From Flavobacterium bizetiae (GTDB lineage Bacteria; Bacteroidota; Bacteroidia; Flavobacteriales; Flavobacteriaceae): a stretch of DNA of 47,229 nt. Below, one piece after another: positions 16,021-25,259 of the stretch (within the stretch, counting starts at the first letter, position 1; each line of letters begins with the position of its first letter). The notes under the pieces are model-generated. The model made no database searches and was not told the origin of the DNA. It worked only from the letters and a program-made list of their open reading frames with translations. Where the stretch lies: positions 1 through 47,229 of the forward strand of contig NZ_CADCSU010000142.1 in NCBI RefSeq assembly GCF_902804475.1. Reading direction: 5' to 3'. Made by a program: the position numbers and the translations under genes.

Positions 16021-16933
16021 TTCCACATTTTTTTAAAAAGCTATTCGATTTAAAAAGAAAATGCAAACAAAAAGGAGGAAGTTTCAATAAAAACCGAATT
16101 TTTGAACTGATGTTTTTCTTATCGACATTTTTTAGATAGAAGTCGCTTTTTTCTTTATATCCAGCTACATAATATTTAAAACCATATTCGATTCGATACA
16201 AATCCAGAAATTTTTTAAGAGAAGGGTTTTCTTGTTCCGAGGTTTTAAATTGGTCAAAATTCATTAACTGCATCGAACCTATATTCTTTTTGGCGAGACT
16301 ATCATGAATGGCATTGTTATAAATAGCGGTAATCGTATTGTTTACAGCCACCGGATATTGTATTCCAATTTTGGTCCATAATTCTAAGTCTTGTCCATTT
16401 GTTACGCCAGGCGTAAAACTTCCAGCGTTTTCAAGAATTTCTTTAGGTATTGCCAGAGATGAAGTCCAGGTAATTCTAAAAGGAATATTTGATGCAAAAT
16501 AATCTTTTACAATTCCTCTAAAAGATTGGTTTATTGCGTTGTAATATGGCGTTTGAAAGTGGTTTTTGGCTGTTTTAATTTTATAACGCGAACAATAAAT
16601 TCCGCAATCGGGAAAGTCAGAATATAAATGAGCCAATTCCCGCAAGTGATTCGGAAACCAATAATCATCAGCGTCCAGAAAAGCAATCACCTTTCCTGTA
16701 GATTTTTCAATTCCAAGATTTCGTGCTACAGAAACGCCTTGGTTTTTTTGATGGAAGATTTGAATTCTTTTGTCATTAAATTGGCGTACAACAGCTTCAC
16801 TTTCATCAGTAGATCCGTCGTTAATAACAATGATTTCATAATCTGTAAAAGTTTGATCAAGAACACTTTTTAAGGTGCTTTCGATATAATTGGCCTTATT
16901 GTATAGCGGAATAACAACAGAAAAAAACACCAT
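15998..16933 (-). CDS. family-2 glycosyltransferase
   Basis: A 311-residue canonical GT2 enzyme. It contains 'FFSVVIPLYNKANYIESTLKSVL', the 'IVINDGSTDES' nucleotide site, and 'KSTGKVIAFLDADDYWFPNHL' with the DxD motif near residue 92. 'VTNGQDLELWTKI' carries the ED-like acceptor site. The C-terminal 90 residues are basic and hydrophobic. It starts 6 bp after the preceding glycosyltransferase gene, in an operon led by ftsE. Its 3' end overlaps the ketoisomerase by 23 bp in antisense. The sugar transferred cannot be told. Confidence 0.87.
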   Translation of the reverse strand: MVFFSVVIPLYNKANYIESTLKSVLDQTFTDYEIIVINDGSTDESEAVVRQFNDKRIQIFHQKNQGVSVARNLGIEKSTGKVIAFLDADDYWFPNHLRELAHLYSDFPDCGIYCSRYKIKTAKNHFQTPYYNAINQSFRGIVKDYFASNIPFRITWTSSLAIPKEILENAGSFTPGVTNGQDLELWTKIGIQYPVAVNNTITAIYNNAIHDSLAKKNIGSMQLMNFDQFKTSEQENPSLKKFLDLYRIEYGFKYYVAGYKEKSDFYLKNVDKKNISSKIRFLLKLPPFCLHFLFKSNSFLKKCGINFSVYN

Positions 16934-16939
16934 AACCGA

Positions 16940-17827
16940 TTATCTTTTTAAATTACAATAATAGCCTAATTTATAAAAATCCAGTAAATACAAATTCGGA
17001 TTTTCTGAAGTTAAATTCGTTAGGATTTGTTTTTTTTTCTTTAGGTAAATTGCCTTTACAATTGTGATAAGATGCAACTTTTTCAAAGTAAGGTGAAATT
17101 TGCTCAGTCTAATTTTTTCAGGATCAATTTTATGTAAAGCAATTAAATGGTGTAAGTTTTCAACCGCTCTTTCAGATTTTTTTATAAAAGCAAAACTGTC
17201 TTCGTTATTATGATGAATTAAGAAGTTTTCGATATGCATTACAGGAACAGAATTCAATCGTAAATTTTCGATAAAAACCGCGTCTTCATAACCATATTCC
17301 TTTATAAATTCAGGGAAAGGAAATTGCGAAAGGATTTCTTTTTTTAAAAATAAATTCCAGCTAAAAACAAAATTATAATTGTTCTTAATCCTTTGATTTA
17401 TAGATTTAGTTTCCCTGTTTATTCCGTATTTCCAGCGGAGTAATTTTTCTTTTGAAGGAATAGTTTGCGGGTATTTAACACCTCCAAAAATCACGTTAGG
17501 ATTTGATTTTGAAAGTATTTCGATATAGTTTTTAAGATATGATTTGTGCTCAGGCAAAGCATCAGCTTCCAGAATCAACACTGTATCATACTTCGATTTA
17601 GAGCACATTAAATTGATGTTCTTTCCTCTGCCTAAATTTTCAGTATTAATAGCGAAAGAACAATTTGGAAATAAATTGATCTGGGTATTTTCAGTAATAA
17701 AATTTTGGCTTACATCGTCTTGTACAATGATTTCATATACAATTCCTAATTCATCAGCTTGTTGCTTAAGCTCTAAAACAAGCGGAACAACATTATAATT
17801 ATAAGTAGGAATAAGTATCGAAAGCAT
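16940..17827 (-). CDS. family-2 glycosyltransferase
   Basis: A 295-residue GT2 enzyme. 'LSILIPTYNYNVVPLVLEL' opens the fold, 'EIIVQDDVSQNFI' is the nucleotide site, and 'YDTVLILEADALPEHKSYL' carries the acidic metal site. 'EYGYEDAVFIENLRLNSVPV' is the ED acceptor motif, followed by 'HIENFLIHHNNEDS'. The ATG overlaps the ftsE stop as TAATG, so expression is coupled to ftsE. The gene lies at the edge of the glycan cluster; its substrate is unknown. Confidence 0.85.
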   Translation of the reverse strand: MLSILIPTYNYNVVPLVLELKQQADELGIVYEIIVQDDVSQNFITENTQINLFPNCSFAINTENLGRGKNINLMCSKSKYDTVLILEADALPEHKSYLKNYIEILSKSNPNVIFGGVKYPQTIPSKEKLLRWKYGINRETKSINQRIKNNYNFVFSWNLFLKKEILSQFPFPEFIKEYGYEDAVFIENLRLNSVPVMHIENFLIHHNNEDSFAFIKKSERAVENLHHLIALHKIDPEKIRLSKFHLTLKKLHLITIVKAIYLKKKKQILTNLTSENPNLYLLDFYKLGYYCNLKR

Positions 17828-18510
17828 TACACGCTTCGTTGCACCACTTCAAAAATTCTTTCGTCTTCACATTTTAATGTTTTAGACGGGAATTTTAATA
17901 ATAAAGCATAATCGTGAGTAGCCATGATAACGGTTTTACCATTAGCATTAATTTTTTTCAATACCTCTAAAACTTCAGAACTTGTTTGCGGATCTAAGTT
18001 TCCGGTTGGCTCATCGGCAAGGATAAATTCAGGATCGTTAAGCAAAGCTCTTGCAATCGCAACACGTTGCTGCTCACCACCAGAAAGTTGGTGCGGCATT
18101 TTATTAAGGTATTCTTTCATACCCACTTTATCCAGAACTTCATCAATTTTGCGTTCCATTCCGTCTTTGTCAACCCAGCCTGTCGCTCTTAAAACAAAAA
18201 GCATATTGTCTTTTACAGAACGGTCCGGAAGTAATTTGAAATCCTGAAATACGATTCCAATTTTACGTCTCAAATACGGAATATCTTTTTCTTTTAAAGT
18301 TGCCAAATCAAACTCAACTATGTGACCTTCACCTTCAGATAATGGTAAATCTGCATATAAAGTTTTTAAGAAACTACTTTTTCCAGATCCGGTTTTTCCA
18401 ATGATGTAGATAAATTCACCGTGGTTAACATCTAAATTAATATGAGATAAAATTTTTCTTCCTTCCTGATATATAGTGACTTCTTTAAGAGATAGTACGG
18501 TTTGTGACAT
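17827..18510 (-). CDS. ftsE: cell division ABC transporter ATP-binding protein FtsE
   Basis: A 227-residue ABC ATPase. Walker A is GKTGSGKSS (38-46), the Q-loop 'GIVFQDFKLLPDRSVKDN' is the FtsE-type form, the signature is LSGGEQQR (142-149), Walker B is FILADEPTGNLD (162-173), and the H-loop is 'ATHD'. FtsE partners FtsX to control cell-wall hydrolases at the septum. No ftsX is nearby; in Bacteroidota the two genes are often separated. Co-transcription with two glycosyltransferases is unusual but may be accidental. A LolD-type ATPase is the main alternative, less likely given the 'DFKLLPDRSV' loop. Confidence 0.85.
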   Translation of the reverse strand: MSQTVLSLKEVTIYQEGRKILSHINLDVNHGEFIYIIGKTGSGKSSFLKTLYADLPLSEGEGHIVEFDLATLKEKDIPYLRRKIGIVFQDFKLLPDRSVKDNMLFVLRATGWVDKDGMERKIDEVLDKVGMKEYLNKMPHQLSGGEQQRVAIARALLNDPEFILADEPTGNLDPQTSSEVLEVLKKINANGKTVIMATHDYALLLKFPSKTLKCEDERIFEVVQRSV

Positions 18511-18529
18511 AATAAATTGATTTGATTGG

Positions 18530-18561
18530 TAAAAGTAATAAGATAACGCTTCGATTCAAAA
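18530..18561 (-). promoter_or_regulatory. candidate ftsE promoter
   Basis: On the minus strand, TTTTG (18557-18561) and TACTTTTA (18530-18537) are 19 bp apart. This is a good Bacteroidota spacing, with a single mismatch to TAnnTTTG. The -7 box lies 19 bp upstream of the ftsE ATG. Confidence 0.45.
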
Positions 18562-18846
18562 TAAATTTGAATCATTTCGGCAAGAATTTTTTAAAAGTGG
18601 CCACAGATTAAAAGGATTAAAATGATTTTGTTGTTTTTTCTAAAGAAAAATTGAATTTAATCTGTGCGAATCTTTGCAATCTGCGGCAATAAAAATAGAC
18701 AGAATTTTTATCTTAAGAAAAGAATTATGTCTCAGAAAGTTTGAGAACCAATATTTTGGAGTCTAATAAGCTGTTTTATAACAAGCATTAAAAAATTTGT
18801 TCATAATAAAAGCCTGAAACGTTTCGTTATAAACGGTATAAAATGA
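18562..18846. repeat. spacer with 'CCACAGATTAAAAGGATT' repeat, copy B
   Basis: Most of the 363-bp divergent spacer carries no gene. 18600-18691 holds a second copy of the repeat found at 3184-3306. CACAGATTAAA (18602-18612) pairs with TTTAATCTGTG (18656-18666), giving an 11-bp inverted repeat, and a degenerate third arm (AATCTGCGG) follows. A 10-bp palindrome GAAACGTTTC (18816-18825) lies before the TPR gene. Confidence 0.6.
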
Positions 18847-18854
18847 TACATTTG
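18847..18854 (+). promoter_or_regulatory. -7 box of the TPR gene
   Basis: TACATTTG fits TAnnTTTG exactly and ends 19 bp before the ATG. No TTG sits at the usual upstream distance; GTTTCG does, within a palindrome. Confidence 0.4.
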
Positions 18855-18873
18855 AATACTAAATATAATTAAA

Positions 18874-21800
18874 ATGCGTAAACTTTCCTGGTTCTTTTTA
18901 TTACCAATTATCCTTTTTTCGACCATAGTTTCGGCACAAAAATCAGCTATTTATACTTACGATTTAAAGGAATTTGACAAAGCACTGGCTTTATATAATG
19001 ACAAACAATATGCCTCGGCACAACTTATTTTCGAACATGTAAAAAACAATGCTACCACCGAAGAAGTTCAGTCAGATTGTGCTTATTATATCGCCAATTG
19101 TGCCATTAGAACCAACAAAGCGAATGCTGATGCTTTGATGGAAAAATTCGTTACAGATTATCCAACAAGTACCAAACAAAATCAGGCTTATATCGAGGTT
19201 GCACAATATTTCTTCGAACAGGGAAATTATCCAAAAGCACTGTTATGGTTTGATAAAGTGGATGAAAGTTACATGAGCAAATCAGACTCGGATAAGTTTA
19301 ATTTCCAGAAAGGTTATGCTTACTTTAATGCTAAAAAGAAAAAAGAAGCAACTACTTATTTTAATAAAGTGGTGAATTCTGCTGAATTTGGTTCTCAGGC
19401 CAAATATTATTTAGGTTTCATGGCGTATGAAGGTGATGATTATAAAGAAGCTACCAAGTACTTTGATGAAGTTTCAGGCGAAGAAAAGTACAAAGAAAAA
19501 CTGTCTTACTATCAGGCTGATATGAACTTTAAATTAGGAAATTTTCAAAAAGCGATTGATTTAGGACAAAAAGCGATGTCTAAATCAAATGAGCTTGAGA
19601 AATCAGAACTAAATAAAATCATCGGCGAAAGCTATTTCAATTTAAAACAATACGACAAAGCAATTCCGTTTTTAGAGCAATATGCAGGTAAAAAAGGAAA
19701 GTGGAATAATACAGATTTCTACCAATTAGGTTATGCGTATTATGAGCGAAAAGATTATGAAAAAGCGATTTCTCAATTCAATAAAATCATTGAAGGAAAA
19801 GATTTCGTAGCGCAAAATGCGTATTACCATTTAGGTTTAAGTTATTTGAATACAGGCAAAAAACAAGAAGCTCTAAACGCTTTTAAAAATGCATCTGAAA
19901 TGGATTTTAATGCACAAATTCAGGAAGATGCCGCTTTAAATTATGCTAAAGTGAGTTATGATATCGGAAACGCTTATCAAACTGTTCCGGCAATTTTGCT
20001 TGATTTCCTTAAAAAATATCCAAACAATTCTAGCAGATCTGAAGTAGAAAAATTATTGGTTGATTCTTATATTTCGACTAAAAACTACAAAGAAGCGTTG
20101 ACTTTATTAGAGAAAAACAGATCGGCAGAAAACAAAGCAGCGTACCAAAAAGTGCTTTTTTACAGAGGTTTAGAATTGTATAATGAATCGAATTATCAGG
20201 AAGCAGGAAAAATGTTTAAAAGTGCGATCAGCGAACAAAAAACACCTGAATTTACAGCACGTGCTACTTTCTGGAAAGCAGAAACCGAATATGTTACGGC
20301 AGATTTTCAGAACGCATTGTTGAGCTACAAACAATTTGCAGGATTGGCTGCGGCGAAAACAACCGACGAATATAAAAACATCAATTATAATATTGGATAC
20401 ACGTATTTTAAACTGAAAGAATACGATCAGGCAGGAAATTCATTTCAGGCACAAATCGACAACTCAAAAGAAGATAAAGTTCGTTTGAATGATTCTTATT
20501 TGCGTTTGGGAGATTGTCGTTTTGTAAATTCAAAATACACTGCTGCCAATGAAGCTTACGCAAAAGCAATCGAAGCAAGAGGTGTTGATGCTGATTATGC
20601 TCAGTTTCAAAAAGCGATTTCTTACGGATTCATGTCTAAAAATGATAAGAAAATCGATGAGTTGAATAATTTCCTTCAGATGTATAAAAAATCAGAGTAT
20701 CGTGACGATGCTTTGTATGAATTAGGAAATACTTATGCAGCGGAGAAAAAGAACGATCAGGCACTTAAAACGTACGATCATTTAATTTCTGAATATAAAA
20801 ACGGAGCCTTTACTTCAAAATCAATTTTAAAACAAGGTTTGATTTATTACAACTCAGATCGTGATGCTTTGGCATTAACTAAATTCAAAAAAGTAGCGGC
20901 AGAATTCCCTAAAACTCCGGAGGCTTTAGAAGCAGTTTCGACCGCACGATTGATTTATGTAGATTCAGGAAAAGTAGATGAATATGCTACCTGGGTTCGT
21001 ACTTTAGATTTTGTTGCCGTTACAGATGCTGAACTGGATAATGATACTTATGATGCTGCATTTAAACAATACAGCCAAAATAACAGCAAACTGGCTATTA
21101 CCGGTTTTACAGGTTATATCAATAAATTTCAAACAGGATTACATTCATTAGAAGCTAATTTTTATCTGGCACAATTGTATTATGCAGAAGGTTCAGAAAC
21201 AAAATCAGTAGCTAATTATCAATATGTAATCGATCAGCCTAGAAGTGAGTTTACAGAACAATCTTTAATGAAATTAGCGCAGATTTACTTAAAAGCAAAA
21301 GATTGCGATAAGTCGATTCCGGTCTTGAAACGTTTAGACGATGAAGCTGATTCTTCTCAAAATAAAAGTTTTGCTCAGGCGAATTTGATGAAATGTTACT
21401 ACGACAAAAAAGATTACGATAACTCGGTTGTATACGCAGACAAAGTATTGCAAAATGCAAAAGCAGATGCTAACGTAAAAGCCGATGCGCAAATTATTGT
21501 AGCGCGCGCAGCAATGCAAACGGGTAATGAAGATAAAGCAAAAGCAGCTTACGCGAAATTATCAGCAACATCAAAAGGAGAATTAGCGGCAGAAGCGTTG
21601 TATTATGATGCTTATTTTAAAACAAAAGAAGGCAAGTTTGATGCATCAAATGTTTCGGTTCAGAAATTGGCTAAAAACTATTCGGCTTATAAATATTACG
21701 GAGCGAAGAGTTTGGTTTTAATGGCGAAAAACTTCTACGGATTAAAAGACAGTTATCAGGCGACTTATATTTTAGATAACGTAATCAACAATTTTACCGA

Positions 21801-21888
21801 TTATCCGGATGTTGTCGAAGAAGCTAAAAAAGAATTGAGCGCTATAAAATTAGAAGAGTCTAAGACAAATTCTTCGATTAATAAATAG
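18874..21888 (+). CDS. large exported tetratricopeptide-repeat protein
   Basis: A 1004-residue protein with a signal sequence (MRKLSWFFLLPIILFSTIVSAQ) followed almost entirely by TPR-type helical hairpins. Recurrent patterns include 'AKYYLGFMAYEGDDYKEATKYFDEV', 'FYQLGYAYYERKDYEKAISQFNKI', 'AYYHLGLSYLNTGKKQEALNAF' and 'ALYELGNTYAAEKKNDQALKTYDHL', about 20 units in all. It is probably periplasmic and acts as a protein-protein scaffold. It stands close to an outer-membrane barrel (22989) with only a PhzF gene between, an arrangement that hints at, but does not prove, a shared envelope complex. YbgF/BamD-like domains are possible relatives in parts. Confidence 0.85.
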   Translation: MRKLSWFFLLPIILFSTIVSAQKSAIYTYDLKEFDKALALYNDKQYASAQLIFEHVKNNATTEEVQSDCAYYIANCAIRTNKANADALMEKFVTDYPTSTKQNQAYIEVAQYFFEQGNYPKALLWFDKVDESYMSKSDSDKFNFQKGYAYFNAKKKKEATTYFNKVVNSAEFGSQAKYYLGFMAYEGDDYKEATKYFDEVSGEEKYKEKLSYYQADMNFKLGNFQKAIDLGQKAMSKSNELEKSELNKIIGESYFNLKQYDKAIPFLEQYAGKKGKWNNTDFYQLGYAYYERKDYEKAISQFNKIIEGKDFVAQNAYYHLGLSYLNTGKKQEALNAFKNASEMDFNAQIQEDAALNYAKVSYDIGNAYQTVPAILLDFLKKYPNNSSRSEVEKLLVDSYISTKNYKEALTLLEKNRSAENKAAYQKVLFYRGLELYNESNYQEAGKMFKSAISEQKTPEFTARATFWKAETEYVTADFQNALLSYKQFAGLAAAKTTDEYKNINYNIGYTYFKLKEYDQAGNSFQAQIDNSKEDKVRLNDSYLRLGDCRFVNSKYTAANEAYAKAIEARGVDADYAQFQKAISYGFMSKNDKKIDELNNFLQMYKKSEYRDDALYELGNTYAAEKKNDQALKTYDHLISEYKNGAFTSKSILKQGLIYYNSDRDALALTKFKKVAAEFPKTPEALEAVSTARLIYVDSGKVDEYATWVRTLDFVAVTDAELDNDTYDAAFKQYSQNNSKLAITGFTGYINKFQTGLHSLEANFYLAQLYYAEGSETKSVANYQYVIDQPRSEFTEQSLMKLAQIYLKAKDCDKSIPVLKRLDDEADSSQNKSFAQANLMKCYYDKKDYDNSVVYADKVLQNAKADANVKADAQIIVARAAMQTGNEDKAKAAYAKLSATSKGELAAEALYYDAYFKTKEGKFDASNVSVQKLAKNYSAYKYYGAKSLVLMAKNFYGLKDSYQATYILDNVINNFTDYPDVVEEAKKELSAIKLEESKTNSSINK

Positions 21889-21937
21889 TTTTTAGTAGTG
21901 AAAAGTAAAATGTTTTCTGTAAAAAGAAGCATAGCGA

Positions 21938-21973
21938 AAAACACATTTTACATCTCACAAAACACATTTTACA
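21938..21973. repeat. two 15-bp direct repeats
   Basis: AAAACACATTTTACA occurs at 21938-21952 and 21959-21973, 21 bp apart (two helical turns), ending a few bases before the PhzF start codon. Confidence 0.5.
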
Positions 21974-21977
21974 AGTT

Positions 21978-22841
21978 ATGAGTTTACCCTTTTATATAGT
22001 TGACGTTTTTGCTGATAAAAAATATGCCGGAAATCAATTGGCGGTTTTTTTGGATGCGGGAAATTTAAGTTCGGTAGAAATGCAGCAAATTGCGCGTGAA
22101 ATTAATTTTGCCGAAAGCACTTTTATCACCAAACTTGATATAGAAAATAATAAAGCCGAGATCAAAATATTTACACCCTCTCAGGAAATGCAATTTGCGG
22201 GACATCCGATAATTGGAACTTCGTGGGTTTTGATCAATAAAGTATTTGATAATGCTCCGGAGAGTATAAAATTAAATGTTCCGATTGGGCCAATTTCAGT
22301 TCATCAGTCTGAAGGTTTGATTTGGTTAAAAGCTGCTCAGCCTAAGTTTTGGGATATTTTTGCGAAAGAAGATTTTACAGTATTTAGTAATCTGAAAAGT
22401 CATGATTTTGAAAACCAATTTCCAATTCAGGAAGTAACAACCGGAAGTGCTTTTGTGATGGTAGGATTAAGCAGTAAAAGAGCTTTAGAGAATTTAGTTT
22501 TAGACAAAGACAAAACAGAAAACTGGCTTAAAAAGAATTGCAAAACAGCACATCAGGCTTTGTATTTTTATTATTTAGAAGGTTCAAAATTGTTTAGCCG
22601 AATGTTGTGTATCGAACACAATCAATTGGTAGAAGATGCCGCAACAGGAAGCGCGAGTACGTGCTTGCAAGCTTTTCTATTAAAATATCATAAACCTGAA
22701 ATTGACTTGATTAACTATCAGGGAGACTACATCAACCGTCCATCGCAAATTTATTTTAAAGGAAGTTTAAACGATAACGACTTTGATATTCAAATAGGAG
22801 GAAAAGCTCAGTTTGTAGCCAAAGGTGAGTGGGAAGCTTAG
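21978..22841 (+). CDS. PhzF family isomerase-like protein
   Basis: A 287-residue protein of the PhzF family. Domain one contains 'YIVDVFADKKYAGNQLAVFL', 'EINFAESTFI' with the catalytic Glu, and 'FTPSQEMQFAGHPIIGTSWVL'. Domain two contains 'VEDAATGSASTCLQAFLLKY', the glycine-rich substrate-binding loop. Family members are diaminopimelate-epimerase-fold isomerases. PhzF itself acts in phenazine synthesis, but no phenazine genes occur here, so the substrate is unknown. Length and motifs are complete. Confidence 0.88.
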   Translation: MSLPFYIVDVFADKKYAGNQLAVFLDAGNLSSVEMQQIAREINFAESTFITKLDIENNKAEIKIFTPSQEMQFAGHPIIGTSWVLINKVFDNAPESIKLNVPIGPISVHQSEGLIWLKAAQPKFWDIFAKEDFTVFSNLKSHDFENQFPIQEVTTGSAFVMVGLSSKRALENLVLDKDKTENWLKKNCKTAHQALYFYYLEGSKLFSRMLCIEHNQLVEDAATGSASTCLQAFLLKYHKPEIDLINYQGDYINRPSQIYFKGSLNDNDFDIQIGGKAQFVAKGEWEA

Positions 22842-22988
22842 TTTAGAGATAATAGAATAAAGAACAAAGAGAATAGAACAAAGAAGAAAGATATTAGAAA
22901 ATATAATAAAAAATATAGAGAAATTTAGGAATCGAAGAGAAGTCTTGCTTCTTTGCTCTTTTTTCTTATTCTCTCAAAATAAAGAAAT
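22842..22988. repeat. purine-rich low-complexity spacer with hairpin
   Basis: Between the PhzF and barrel genes, 22850-22935 is almost all A and G on the plus strand and made of irregular 'AATAAAGAACAAAGA' units. It is followed by GAAG-tcttg-CTTC and a T-rich stretch (about 22938-22972), which resembles a weak terminator. Confidence 0.4.
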
Positions 22989-24743
22989 ATGAGAATTAAT
23001 TGCCAGAATAAAATCATCATTTTACTAGTATTGTTTGTTGTCCAGGTTTCGTTTGCTCAAAAGAAAAAAGAAGAAACAATTGGTACTGAAACAGTAAATG
23101 TGGTAAAACCCTATTCGCCAACAATTTCAGATGCCTTTAAAGTAAAGGAAACGCCTTCGCTTGACGATACTGGAAATCAGCCAAAAGAAACTATTAAATA
23201 TAGTATTTTGTCGGTTCCTGTGGCTTCGACTTTTACGCCATCAAAAGGAAAAGCAGAAGGTGTTGAGAAATCAAAAAGAGAAAAACTGTTTAATAATTAT
23301 GCAACTTTAGGAGTTGGAAATTATGGAACTCTAAATGCTGAATTATTCGTGAATCAGGATTTAGGAAACAACGATTATGTAGCGGGAATGTTTCGTCATC
23401 ACTCTTCGCAGGGCGGAATTAAAGATGTAGATTTAAATGATGAGTTTTATGATACTGCATTAAATGTAGGTTACGGTGTAAACAATCGTGATATGTCATG
23501 GAACGTTGATTTAGGATATCAAAATCAGATTTATAACTGGTATGGTTTACCGGCTGATTTTGGATCGACTTTAGCAGGACAAACGCGCGATGATTTAATT
23601 AGAGGAATCAATCCAAATCACTCTTATAATACCATTTCTTTAGGTGGAAATATCGAATTTAATGAAGGGATTTTTAGTAAAATATCTACTAAATTCACGC
23701 ATTTCTCAGATAGTTTTTCTTCTTCAGAAAATCGTTTTTATGTAAAGCCTTCTTTCAGGGTAGAAGTAATGGATCAATCGATAAACACGAATATTATTGT
23801 GGATCACGTAAGCGGATCTTTTGAACATAATTATGCTCGTGATAATACAAGTCCATTGAAATACAGTTTGACAAATTTTGGGATCGAACCAAGTTTTGTA
23901 ATTCTTGAAAACGACTGGACACTTGAGTTAGGAGCTGGATTGTTCTATGGTTTAGATTCTGAAAACAGCGGAAACAAGTTTTTTATCTATCCCAAAGTAA
24001 ATGCTTCTTATAAATTAGTAGGCGATTTAATGATTTTCTACACGGGAGTAAATGGTAGTTTAGAGCAAAACTCCTACGCTGATTTTGTGAATGATAATCC
24101 GTTTTTATCTCCAACATTAAATATGCGTCCAACAAGTAATCAGTATACTGTTTTTGCAGGTTTAAAAGGTAAATTGGCAAACAATATCAATTATAACCTG
24201 ACAGGTTCGTATTTAAACGAAAAAGACAAAGCATTGTACAAAGGCAATGATTATACAGAGGATTTCTCCAACCAGAATTATGCTTTCGGAAACTCTTTTG
24301 GAGTAGTTTATGATGATGTGAGAACCTTCCGTTTCTACGGAGAATTAAAAGCTGATTTTTCAAGAAATGTTTCTTTTGGAATCAACGGAACTTTCAATAG
24401 CTACAAATACGATGGTGTAGAAGCATGGAATTTACCTTCAATGAAAATAAGTTCGAATCTTGATGTAAATATTACGAAACAATGGTATGCAGGTTTAAAT
24501 GTTTTCTTTGTAGGAGAACGTAAAGACATGCAGTCGAACTTAGATTTAGGAACTGATCCTGTTATTACAACATTAAAAAGCTATTTTGATGCCAACGCGC
24601 ATTTAGGATACAAATACAACGAACGTTTAACTTGTTTCTTAAAACTGAATAATATTGGAAATCAGGCTTACGAAAAATGGCTTAATTATCCTGTACAAGG
24701 ATTTCAGGTATTAGTTGGAGCAAATTATAAATTCGATTTTTAA
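22989..24743 (+). CDS. outer-membrane beta-barrel protein, TonB-receptor-like, without plug
   Basis: A 584-residue exported protein. The signal sequence runs to 'QVSFAQ'. A stretch around residues 31-50 (TETVNVVKPYSPTISDAFKV) resembles the start of a TonB receptor. From about residue 95 the protein is a run of amphipathic strands with aromatic girdles, ending 'GANYKFDF' with a C-terminal Phe as in outer-membrane barrels. The usual plug domain (about 120 residues) is missing between the N-terminal extension and the barrel. It is commonly annotated as a TonB-dependent receptor, but plug-dependent uptake cannot be assumed. The partner may be the upstream TPR protein. Confidence 0.75.
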   Translation: MRINCQNKIIILLVLFVVQVSFAQKKKEETIGTETVNVVKPYSPTISDAFKVKETPSLDDTGNQPKETIKYSILSVPVASTFTPSKGKAEGVEKSKREKLFNNYATLGVGNYGTLNAELFVNQDLGNNDYVAGMFRHHSSQGGIKDVDLNDEFYDTALNVGYGVNNRDMSWNVDLGYQNQIYNWYGLPADFGSTLAGQTRDDLIRGINPNHSYNTISLGGNIEFNEGIFSKISTKFTHFSDSFSSSENRFYVKPSFRVEVMDQSINTNIIVDHVSGSFEHNYARDNTSPLKYSLTNFGIEPSFVILENDWTLELGAGLFYGLDSENSGNKFFIYPKVNASYKLVGDLMIFYTGVNGSLEQNSYADFVNDNPFLSPTLNMRPTSNQYTVFAGLKGKLANNINYNLTGSYLNEKDKALYKGNDYTEDFSNQNYAFGNSFGVVYDDVRTFRFYGELKADFSRNVSFGINGTFNSYKYDGVEAWNLPSMKISSNLDVNITKQWYAGLNVFFVGERKDMQSNLDLGTDPVITTLKSYFDANAHLGYKYNERLTCFLKLNNIGNQAYEKWLNYPVQGFQVLVGANYKFDF

Positions 24744-24750
24744 GGTTTTT

Positions 24751-25239
24751 TAACCGCAAAGCGCTTAAAGTTTTTTTTTACGCTAATACATAAAACACAA
24801 AGTTCGCAAAGCTAGTTCAACATAAAGCTTTTCGAACTTTGTGTTTTTAAGAAATCTTCTACGTATAAAATCTTTGTGTTCTTTGTGGTAAAATTTTAGG
24901 TTCCGGATAGAAAAATAACCGCAAAGTTTTTTTTCTCTGAAAATATTCTAAGCAGAAAATCTTTACCTGCTTTTGGGTAAAATTAAATTGTTATGGAATT
25001 CGTTAAATTGGTAGAATTATTTCGCAATAACTATCAGAAACAAAGTTTTTCGAATGACTTTTAAGCTATACATTCCTGAATTAATTTAAATATTTCGGAA
25101 CTTGTAACTCATGCTTTTTTGGTCGATCTTTGTGTTATTCCCGGACTTAGGGATTGAAAGAATCGAGTACATAATCTCACGCGCTTAACATTTTTATTTA
25201 GACTTTAATATAAAAAAAACTTAGCGCCCTTTGCGGTTA
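24751..25239. repeat. gene-free spacer bounded by inverted 'TAACCGCAAAGCGC' ends
   Basis: The 516-bp gap holds no supported gene. TAACCGCAAAGCGCT at 24751-24765 faces AGCGCCCTTTGCGGTTA at 25223-25239, an imperfect terminal inverted repeat. A third copy of the core, TAACCGCAAAG, lies near 24919. Several 'CACAAAG/CTTTGTG' words lie between. It looks like a mosaic of dispersed repeats rather than an intact mobile element. Confidence 0.55.
24792..24848 (+). terminator. long hairpin after the barrel gene
   Basis: Fifteen bases (24792-24806) pair perfectly with 24833-24847. A second 6-bp stem lies inside (AAAGCT 24808-24813 with AGCTTT 24826-24831). A T-run ends the structure. It probably terminates transcription from 22989. 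Confidence 0.55.
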
Positions 25240-25259
25240 GATAAGTTGAATAAATTAAA

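Noticed and set aside
10374..18510. The glycan cluster as a recent horizontal transfer island
   Set aside because: I see no integrase, tRNA, direct repeats at the ends or clear compositional break. Mixed strands alone are not enough.
17827..18510. FtsE as the lipoprotein exporter ATPase LolD
   Set aside because: The Q-loop stretch DFKLLPDRSVKDN is the FtsE form, and no LolC/E-like permease is adjacent.
22850..22935. The purine-rich tract as a triplex or regulatory element
   Set aside because: It consists of degenerate AAAGAA units as expected from low-complexity spacer repeats. Nothing else supports a function.
24993..25064. A 24-codon ORF (ATG to TAA) inside the gene-free spacer after the barrel gene
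   Set aside because: It is short, with no recognisable leader or promoter, and lies in a repeat mosaic. Chance alone explains it.
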